DNA from: Rickettsiales bacterium TMED211
Lineage (GTDB): Bacteria; Pseudomonadota; Alphaproteobacteria; TMED127
Assembly: GCA_002169685.1 (NCBI GenBank)
Contig: NHJI01000036.1
Location: 2,116 to 8,128, forward strand
DNA length: 6,013 bases
Direction: 5' to 3'
The position numbers and the translations under genes were made by a program. The notes beneath the pieces are model-generated. The model did no database searches. It saw nothing but the letters and a program-made list of their open reading frames with translations, and was not told the origin of the DNA. The stretch's first letter is position 1. Every line of letters starts with the position of its first letter. This document shows positions 1 through 5,104 of this stretch, in pieces.

Positions 1-884
1 ATCGGTAGCACACAAGGCATGAAATTTAATATAATTCCACCAATAAATGCGAAAACAATCATTAACAATATATTTTTCTCGTTGAAGTTTCCTCCGACTA
101 AAACCCTCTTTTCTTCTGAAATATCACCATTTTTTATTACAATATCTAATTGTTCACTTGAGCTACCTAAATCTACATCTGAAACTAATGAAAGTTTAAA
201 ATTATCATTGATCACTTTTATATTCTCACTGAATGTATGATTTTTTGAGAATATAAAAAATTCAAATTTTTCTGAAAGCTTTTTTTTTGATTCAAATTCA
301 ACTAAGTATTCTCTATTTGAGATCTGCTCTGTTTTTATAATTTGAAATACTTTATTTTGATTTAATGGCAGTTCACTCAATATTTTTTTCAAGTAAATAT
401 TATTTTTCTTTTTAATATGTTTTGAGTCGTATCTTACTGTTCTTGATTCGGTTATTGGGATACATATGTGTTTACATACAAGATAATTTATATCAACGTC
501 TATTTGCTTTGGTTGTATTTGATCTAGAAATTTTATTTCTATTGGAAATGTAACTTTATCTTCATAACCTATGGTTTCTATTTCTAGATCTACAAACCTA
601 CTTGGCGTTGGATATAATACTTCATAATTAATATTTTCTTTTTCCTCATGTTTCCAATCTAAAGTTAACGGCGCCCCTGAATCTCCTGGGTTTTTCCAAT
701 ATGTTTTCCAACCTTTTTCTAATAAGATCTGAATGCCTATATAATATCTATTTTCTAATTTTTGCACTTCACTATCGAACAATATCTCTAATTTTGATGA
801 ATTTTTAAAATCATCTAAAGCAGAGCTTTTCTTATTGGATATTAAAATCATGCAAATTAGAAAAAATATAAATACTTGTCTCAT
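1..884 (-). CDS. DsbD/ScsB-family thiol:disulfide interchange reductase, N-terminal part (runs off the left edge)
   Basis: The frame is open from an ATG at 884 to base 1, giving 294 complete codons and no stop. Residues 1-22 form a signal peptide (hydrophobic FIFFLICMILI, then a cleavage-like SSA before LDDF). Residues 23 to about 265 match the periplasmic N-terminal domain of the DsbD/ScsB family, with GWKTYWKNPGDSGAP at 58-72 and the cysteine pair of YLVCKHICIP at C137 and C141. Residues 271 onward enter a membrane helix ending in GGIILNFMPCVLP (282-294), the hallmark of the first DsbD/CcdA transmembrane cysteine (C291). The remaining helices and the C-terminal thioredoxin domain lie outside the window. 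Family members carry electrons from cytoplasmic thioredoxin across the inner membrane to periplasmic disulfide or copper-handling proteins. The CX3C spacing resembles the ScsB-like branch more than E. coli DsbD (CX5C). The gene is divergent from the YqgE gene. No clear Shine-Dalgarno precedes the ATG. The family is confident; the exact partner is unknown. Confidence 0.9.
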   Translation of the reverse strand, partial: MRQVFIFFLICMILISNKKSSALDDFKNSSKLEILFDSEVQKLENRYYIGIQILLEKGWKTYWKNPGDSGAPLTLDWKHEEKENINYEVLYPTPSRFVDLEIETIGYEDKVTFPIEIKFLDQIQPKQIDVDINYLVCKHICIPITESRTVRYDSKHIKKKNNIYLKKILSELPLNQNKVFQIIKTEQISNREYLVEFESKKKLSEKFEFFIFSKNHTFSENIKVINDNFKLSLVSDVDLGSSSEQLDIVIKNGDISEEKRVLVGGNFNEKNILLMIVFAFIGGIILNFMPCVLP

Positions 885-931
885 GATAATGTTATATTTG
901 ATAAATTTTAAATAATTTTAATAATTTGATT
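885..931. promoter_or_regulatory. Divergent AT-rich spacer, probable promoter region for the DsbD-like and YqgE genes
   Basis: This 47-bp spacer separates two divergently transcribed genes, so both promoters should lie in it or reach into the neighbouring coding sequence. It is almost entirely A and T. Several -10-like strings occur (for example TATATT around 894-899 on the plus strand and TATAAC just upstream of the minus-strand ATG), but in sequence this AT-rich they are weak evidence and I cannot fix a -35 box. No purine-rich ribosome binding site is visible before either start, so short-leader or leaderless transcripts are possible. Confidence 0.3.
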
Positions 932-1495
932 ATGACTAAAAATAAATACCTTACTGGTAATATAATCTGTGCTTTACCACAGTTAAAGGATCTTTTTTTT
1001 TCTAGAAGCATAATTTATATTACACATCATAATGCAGACGGGGCGGTTGGTATTGTTTTAAATTATAAGATAATGAATATCAATAGTTCTGAGCTTCTAC
1101 AAAAGTTAAATCTTGATAAAACAGAAGATACACTGGATTTTTCTTTACATATTGGAGGCCCAATGAGCCAAAATAGTGGCTTTATTCTTCATACTAAAGA
1201 TTATAAATCAAAAGATACAATAGATGTTACTAATTCTATTAATCTAACTTGTTCAACTCAAATCATTGAAGATATTGTTTTAAAGAAAGGTCCAAATAAA
1301 TATTTTATATCTTTAGGCTACTCAGGTTGGGGGCCGGGACAGTTAGAAAAGGAAATTATAGATAATAGTTGGATACACATTGGTGAAAAGCTAGACTTAA
1401 TTTTCGATATAGATGTTGATAAGAAATGGAATAAAGCTATTAATTTTACTGGGATAGATTTCTCTAAATTTTCCCCTCACTCCGGAAATGCATAG
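932..1495 (+). CDS. YqgE/AlgH family protein (UPF0301)
   Basis: This 187-residue protein is the usual length for the YqgE/AlgH (UPF0301) family and carries its motifs in order: LTGNIICALPQL at the start (7-18), FSRSIIYITHHNADGAVGIVLN (23-44), the GGP-x4-GF-x-LH motif (IGGPMSQNSGFILH, 74-87) and LGYSGWGPGQLEKEI near 128-142. It has no signal peptide or membrane helix and should be cytosolic. The molecular role of the family is not established. AlgH was named for an effect on alginate expression in Pseudomonas, and that name should not be taken as a function here. I chose ATG 932, which places LTGN about where family members begin. An in-frame TTG at 926 would add two residues and is less likely. 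Neither start has a clear Shine-Dalgarno. It is divergent from the DsbD-like gene and convergent with thrC. Confidence 0.93.
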   Translation: MTKNKYLTGNIICALPQLKDLFFSRSIIYITHHNADGAVGIVLNYKIMNINSSELLQKLNLDKTEDTLDFSLHIGGPMSQNSGFILHTKDYKSKDTIDVTNSINLTCSTQIIEDIVLKKGPNKYFISLGYSGWGPGQLEKEIIDNSWIHIGEKLDLIFDIDVDKKWNKAINFTGIDFSKFSPHSGNA

Positions 1496-1504
1496 TTATT
1501 TAAA

Positions 1505-2893
1505 TCAATTTTTAGAAATAATATACTTCTCTAAATCAAGTAGGTTATTATCTAGTACTTCATAAAATTCATTTTTTTTTAGGATATCCCTTAATTTTTT
1601 TGGTAGTTTTATATTTTCATTTAATGAATTATTGACTGTATCTATAAATTTTCCATGATGAGCAGTTGATAAATAAACATTAAGTTCCTTATCATTACGA
1701 TTTTTTCTACCAGCTTCTATGCCAACTGCTGTATGTGGATCAATTACAATATTATGATCTTTGTAAATTATTTTAATACATTCTTTTGTTTCTTTATCAC
1801 TTAGTCTAAAGCCCTGAAATAACTTTAACATTTTCTCTAGTTTTTCTTTATCGATTGTGAATATATCTTTTGTGTTAAGATTAAAAAAATATTTATTTAC
1901 CAAACGTGTGTCTTTCTTGAGGTAGTCATACATCAATCTCTCAAAATTACTTGAAACCTGAATATCCATGCTTGGGCTTATTGTTTTAATAGTTTTTCTC
2001 TTTTTCATAACTCCAGTTTCAAAAAAACGTGTAAGAACATCATTAGAGTTTGAAGCAACTAATAGTTTTTTTATGGGTAAGCCCATTTTTTTTGCGATAT
2101 AACCTGCATAAACGTTTCCAAAATTTCCTGTAGGGATTGAATAAATAATTTTTTCATAATCTTTTGCACATTTTAGATATGCCCAAAAATAATATACTAT
2201 CTGCCCCATAATTCTCACCCAATTTATTGAATTCACTGCTGCAAGATTTATTTTATTCTTCTTTTTATTATTCCTCTCAAACAATGATTTAACGATGTTT
2301 TGGCAATCATCAAAATTTCCTTTAATTGCAATATTACAAACATTTTTCTTATTTATTGTAGTCATTTGCCTTCTTTGTATTTCTGAAACTTTATTTAGAG
2401 GAAAAAGTATAAACATTTTTACCATTTCAGAGTTAGAACAGCCCGCGATAGCTGCAGAACCAGTATCTCCTGATGTTGCTCCAATTATAGTTAGCTTCTT
2501 ATTATTTTTTTTTAAAACATAATCATATATGTTACCCAATAGTTGAAGCGCATAATCTTTAAACGCTAAAGTGGGACCATGATATAAGTTAAGTATATAT
2601 TCTTTTTTTTTTAATTTTGATAAGGATATTATCTCATTTTTAGAAAAATTTTCATAAGATTTTTTACATATTTTAAAGTAATCCTTTTTTGGGATACACG
2701 AACTTACATAATTATATGTAATTTTATAAGCAAGTTCATAATATTCTAGTCCATTAAGTTTTAGTATTTCATGTTTGTCTAATTTAGGAATTCTATTTGG
2801 AACATAAAGTCCGCCGTCAGTTGCAAGACCATTTAACAGAACATTTTCAAAACTAACAGATCTATCTTTCCCTCTCGTAGATGAATATTTCAT
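1505..2893 (-). CDS. thrC: Threonine synthase (O-phosphohomoserine phospho-lyase, PLP-dependent)
   Basis: The product converts O-phospho-L-homoserine and water to L-threonine and phosphate, the last step of threonine synthesis, in the cytosol. The 462 residues are typical of the long proteobacterial/yeast class. Visible motifs are the N-terminal YSSTRG (3-8) and ATDGGLYVP (24-32), the PLP lysine K112 in HGPTLAFKD, the phosphate loop GATSGDTGSAA (138-148), NSINWVRIMGQIVYYF (221-236), the glycine-rich PTGNFGN (254-260) and DPHTAVG (385-391). A good Shine-Dalgarno (AAAGGAAATGA) lies directly before ATG 2893. It follows SURF1 after 16 nt and is the last gene of the cox run. Thr synthesis is unrelated to respiration, so its position is conserved synteny rather than shared pathway. 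One oddity is that the usual TAHPAKF near the C-terminus reads TAHHGKF (410-416). The gene is rich in Lys/Asn codons and A-runs but unbroken. Confidence 0.95.
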   Translation of the reverse strand: MKYSSTRGKDRSVSFENVLLNGLATDGGLYVPNRIPKLDKHEILKLNGLEYYELAYKITYNYVSSCIPKKDYFKICKKSYENFSKNEIISLSKLKKKEYILNLYHGPTLAFKDYALQLLGNIYDYVLKKNNKKLTIIGATSGDTGSAAIAGCSNSEMVKMFILFPLNKVSEIQRRQMTTINKKNVCNIAIKGNFDDCQNIVKSLFERNNKKKNKINLAAVNSINWVRIMGQIVYYFWAYLKCAKDYEKIIYSIPTGNFGNVYAGYIAKKMGLPIKKLLVASNSNDVLTRFFETGVMKKRKTIKTISPSMDIQVSSNFERLMYDYLKKDTRLVNKYFFNLNTKDIFTIDKEKLEKMLKLFQGFRLSDKETKECIKIIYKDHNIVIDPHTAVGIEAGRKNRNDKELNVYLSTAHHGKFIDTVNNSLNENIKLPKKLRDILKKNEFYEVLDNNLLDLEKYIISKN

Positions 2894-2909
2894 TCATTTC
2901 CTTTTATTA
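2894..2909 (-). promoter_or_regulatory. Strong Shine-Dalgarno in the SURF1-thrC gap
   Basis: On the minus strand the 16-nt gap reads TAATAAAAGGAAATGA immediately before the thrC ATG, placing AAAGGA at a normal distance. It is one of only two clear Shine-Dalgarno sequences in the window (the other precedes coxC) and supports the thrC start. An ATG overlapping the gap (AATGAATG) is out of frame. Confidence 0.7.
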
Positions 2910-3635
2910 TTAATTGCTTTTTTCTATTTTTATACTTGCTGCTAAAAAAACACCTAATAATGTACAAGCAATTAAGAACCATGTAATAGCATATTGCAAA
3001 TGGTTATTTCTTATGTAAATTCTAGTTTGCCCGCCTAGCGGATATCCTTCTGGACCATCATTAGCTGCCTCAAGATAAAATTCTTTTTCCACATTCAAAT
3101 TTAAATATTTAGACATTTCTTGTGTATCTACAAAAAACCAAAAATTGTTTTCAAGTTCATTATCAGGTTGATATTTTCCTTTTCTACCTGGCAAACGTAT
3201 TACTGATTCTTTTATTGATATATTGTCATCTAAATTTTCAGTTCTTTTTGCTTGCTCTTTTTTATGTGTTGGAACCCAACCAGTATCATAAATTATAATT
3301 TTTCCATCCAAAAGTTTTAATGGAACAAGAATATGAAAACCATTATTTCCATTTTTACTTAATGCTGGCATGAACATTTCTTTATTATTTATAAAAGAAC
3401 CGATGACATTTACTTTATAAAATTCGCTATCACTTAAATCTTTAAATTCATTAAGTTCTTTAGAATTTTTTTCGTATCTATCTATTCTGGTTTCAATTAA
3501 ATTTTTTTTCCATGACAGTCTCTTCATCTGCCAAACAGAAAGACTCAATAGAATAGCTAAACCTAAAATCGTAGCTATAATTGGTATTATTTTAGGTTTA
3601 AAAATATATGTCGTATTACTGAATATGAATTTCAT
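2910..3635 (-). CDS. SURF1-family cytochrome c oxidase assembly protein
   Basis: This 241-residue inner-membrane protein has the SURF1 layout of two membrane helices flanking a periplasmic domain. Helix 1 spans about residues 14-35 and runs into SVWQMKRLSWKKNLI (32-46), the family's WQ-x2-R-x2-WK signature. The loop contains GWVP (119-122) and PGRKGKYQPDNE (149-160) followed by NFWFFVD. The C-terminal signature NHLQYAITWF (211-220) opens helix 2 (about 214-235). SURF1/Shy1 proteins assist maturation of oxidase subunit I, and bacterial members bind heme a. The frame stays open to an ATG at 3689 inside coxC. I chose ATG 3635 because it avoids a 46-nt overlap, starts 8 nt after the coxC stop, and gives a normal family length with a short basic N-terminus before helix 1. 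No clear Shine-Dalgarno is visible. The usual RGWVP reads YDTGWVP here. Confidence 0.92.
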   Translation of the reverse strand: MKFIFSNTTYIFKPKIIPIIATILGLAILLSLSVWQMKRLSWKKNLIETRIDRYEKNSKELNEFKDLSDSEFYKVNVIGSFINNKEMFMPALSKNGNNGFHILVPLKLLDGKIIIYDTGWVPTHKKEQAKRTENLDDNISIKESVIRLPGRKGKYQPDNELENNFWFFVDTQEMSKYLNLNVEKEFYLEAANDGPEGYPLGGQTRIYIRNNHLQYAITWFLIACTLLGVFLAASIKIEKSN

Positions 3636-3643
3636 TATATTGG

Positions 3644-4465
3644 CTAAACAGACGCCCACCAATATACAAATGCAAATAAAAATAACCACACTACATCAAC
3701 AAAATGCCAATACCATGCAGCAAATTCAAAACCTAAATGCTTCTCAGCTTTAATTTTACCTCGTAAACCTCTAACGAAACAAACTGCCAGAAAAATCGAT
3801 CCTATAAGGACATGCGCTCCATGAAATCCGGTAGCCATATAAAAAGTTGATTGATAAATACCTTCGTCAATCGAGAATTCAGCATGCTTATACTCATAGG
3901 CTTGAAAACCTGTAAATATTGCTCCAAGAAGGACTGTTAAAAATAAGAATATTAAAAAATTCTTCTGATCGTTCTGCTTTAACGCATGATGCGCCCATGT
4001 AATAGTACCACCAGATGTCAATAAAATTAATGTGTTAAGCAAAGGAATACCAAACGGGTCGATTAGGGTGACATCTTCAGGAGGAAAAGCTCCATTTATC
4101 GCCTCCATACGTCCAGTCAATTCTGGGCTATCCACACCAGGATAAAAAGCAACATCAAAAAATGCCCAAAACCATGCAGCAAAGAACATAACCTCAGAGG
4201 CTATAAATAGCAACATTCCATACCTCAAACCAATTTGGACTACCTTGTTATGATATAGGCCACTTTGAGATTCTTTAACAACATCAATCCACCAAAGAAT
4301 ACTGGACAATATCACCGCTGAACCACCAAGAGCAAAAAGTAAAGATTTTTCCTCATGCATAAAAACAATAAAACCCCATGCTAAAAGCAAACAGGATAGA
4401 GCAGTAACCAAAGGCCAAGGACTGGGATCTACTAAATGATAAGGATGTTTTTGTTCTGCACTCAT
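3644..4465 (-). CDS. coxC: Cytochrome c oxidase subunit III (aa3 type)
   Basis: This 273-residue polytopic protein is close to the length of alphaproteobacterial and mitochondrial COX3 and has the expected seven membrane helices (roughly 17-37, 42-62, 79-103, 138-161, 168-189, 207-231 and 247-271). Family motifs are HPYHLVDPSPWP at 7-18, the helix 3 segment ASEVMFFAAWFWAFF with conserved Glu91, STFYMATGFHGAHVLIG (206-222) and AWYWHFVDVVWLFLF (250-264). Subunit III holds structural lipids and stabilises proton uptake and turnover of the subunit I/II core; it carries no redox centre. The start at ATG 4465 is supported by a Shine-Dalgarno (GAGAGG) that lies inside the last codons of ctaG. Only 2 nt separate the ctaG stop from this ATG, so coupled translation is likely. 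Base composition is visibly less AT-rich than in thrC or the DsbD-like gene, consistent with strong protein constraint. Confidence 0.98.
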   Translation of the reverse strand: MSAEQKHPYHLVDPSPWPLVTALSCLLLAWGFIVFMHEEKSLLFALGGSAVILSSILWWIDVVKESQSGLYHNKVVQIGLRYGMLLFIASEVMFFAAWFWAFFDVAFYPGVDSPELTGRMEAINGAFPPEDVTLIDPFGIPLLNTLILLTSGGTITWAHHALKQNDQKNFLIFLFLTVLLGAIFTGFQAYEYKHAEFSIDEGIYQSTFYMATGFHGAHVLIGSIFLAVCFVRGLRGKIKAEKHLGFEFAAWYWHFVDVVWLFLFAFVYWWASV

Positions 4466-4478
4466 TTTTACCTCTCGC
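4466..4478 (-). promoter_or_regulatory. coxC Shine-Dalgarno embedded in the ctaG 3' end
   Basis: On the minus strand, GCGAGAGGTAAAA directly precedes the coxC ATG. The GAGAGG core also encodes the final Glu-Arg of CtaG, and the following TAA is the ctaG stop. This fits termination-reinitiation or coupled translation at the ctaG/coxC junction. Confidence 0.65.
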
Positions 4479-5007
4479 TAGTTTTAGTTGTTGTGTACAT
4501 AGTGTACGATAATGTTATTTCCTTTAAATCCTTTACAGATTTGTCATGTATTATAGCAGGGTCTATAAAAAAAGATACTGGCATTTCAACTTCTTGTCCT
4601 GGTGCAAAAACTTGTTCTTCAAAACAAAAACACTCAATTTTATTAAAGTATTGTGCAGCTAATAAAGGTGTAACATTAAATGTAGCAGTCCCTGTTAATT
4701 CTTCGTCAGCATGGTTTATTGCCTTAAAAAATATTAGTTCATTTTTTCCTAATTGAGTAGTAATGACTTTAGTTACTGGTTCAAAAAAAATCGGGGAATT
4801 TTTTTCTGTGGATGAGTCAAATCTCACATCAACTATTTCAGAAATTACTTTAGTATTATTTTCTTCACTTACTTGAGGCGTTCCACCATAACCTGTAACT
4901 TGGCAAAATATCTTATATAAAGGAACTGAAGCATAACTTAACCCTATCATTAATAAAACAAACATTATTAAATAAAGTGCCTGAAGTTTAATTCTATTAA
5001 ATTCCAT
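4468..5007 (-). CDS. ctaG: Cytochrome c oxidase assembly protein CtaG/Cox11 (CuB copper chaperone)
   Basis: This 179-residue protein has one N-terminal membrane helix (about 9-29) and a periplasmic copper-binding domain, the standard Cox11 layout. Directly after the helix comes SVPLYKIFCQVTGYGGT (27-43) with the conserved Cys35. The copper motif NKIECFCFEEQ (122-132) supplies Cys126 and Cys128, and MPVSFFIDP (142-150) is the family's C-terminal signature. Cox11 inserts copper into the CuB site of oxidase subunit I. The N-in topology and cysteine spacing are intact, so I expect it to be functional. It begins 2 nt after the stop of the upstream 30-codon gene and ends 2 nt before coxC. The ATG at 5007 has no strong Shine-Dalgarno (only AAAG about ten bases upstream), suggesting that translation depends on the gene before it. 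This is the Cox11-type CtaG, not the unrelated Bacillus CtaG/caa3 protein. Confidence 0.97.
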   Translation of the reverse strand: MEFNRIKLQALYLIMFVLLMIGLSYASVPLYKIFCQVTGYGGTPQVSEENNTKVISEIVDVRFDSSTEKNSPIFFEPVTKVITTQLGKNELIFFKAINHADEELTGTATFNVTPLLAAQYFNKIECFCFEEQVFAPGQEVEMPVSFFIDPAIIHDKSVKDLKEITLSYTMYTTTKTSER

Positions 5008-5009
5008 CG

Positions 5010-5102
5010 TTACATCTTTATTATAGTTACAACATAAAAAATTATGACTAATGAAAGAAGAGCTACCCCTATTGCTATATTTTTTTTTTCTTTATTATTC
5101 AT
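5010..5102 (-). CDS. Small single-helix membrane protein between ctaB and ctaG, CoxF-like
   Basis: A 30-codon frame starts at an ATG at 5102 (2 nt after the ctaB stop) and ends at TAA (2 nt before the ctaG ATG). The product begins with a charged, lysine-rich MNNKEKKN, followed by one membrane helix (IAIGVALLSLVIIFYVVT) and a short IIKM end. From memory, alphaproteobacterial cox operons often carry a small protein at exactly this place with a core like N-x-A-I-x-x-A-L-(x)n-LFYVVTIVK, often labelled CoxF or hypothetical. The helix and its YVVTIIK end match that pattern, but the usual tail after this motif is absent. The predicted topology is a cytosolic N-terminus, with a role presumably in oxidase assembly or stability, which is unproven. 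The precise fit between flanking stop and start codons argues that it is real. An A10 run (5080-5089) lies in the Lys codons. It is short enough that gene callers may skip it. Confidence 0.82.
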   Translation of the reverse strand: MNNKEKKNIAIGVALLSLVIIFYVVTIIKM

Positions 5103-5104
5103 AA

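Noticed and set aside
19..240. Plus-strand open frame of 73 codons
   Set aside because: It lies antisense within the DsbD-like coding region, has no family resemblance and is explained by AT-rich composition of the opposite strand.
1470..1530. Possible bidirectional terminator at the yqgE/thrC convergence
   Set aside because: Only a short TCCGGA palindrome and T-rich stretches are present; no stem of useful length with a following T-run could be drawn.
2295..2522. Plus-strand open frame of 75 codons inside thrC
   Set aside because: It is antisense to the well-conserved PLP/phosphate-loop part of threonine synthase; its hydrophobic look comes from reverse-complemented Lys codons.
1505..2893. 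thrC as a horizontally acquired insertion in the cox operon
   Set aside because: Its composition matches the AT-rich background, its spacing to SURF1 is operon-like, and thrC after SURF1 is a known alphaproteobacterial arrangement.
4436..4756. Plus-strand open frame of 106 codons opposite ctaG
   Set aside because: It is antisense to the conserved Cox11 copper domain, spans the ctaG/coxC junction and shows no recognisable family.
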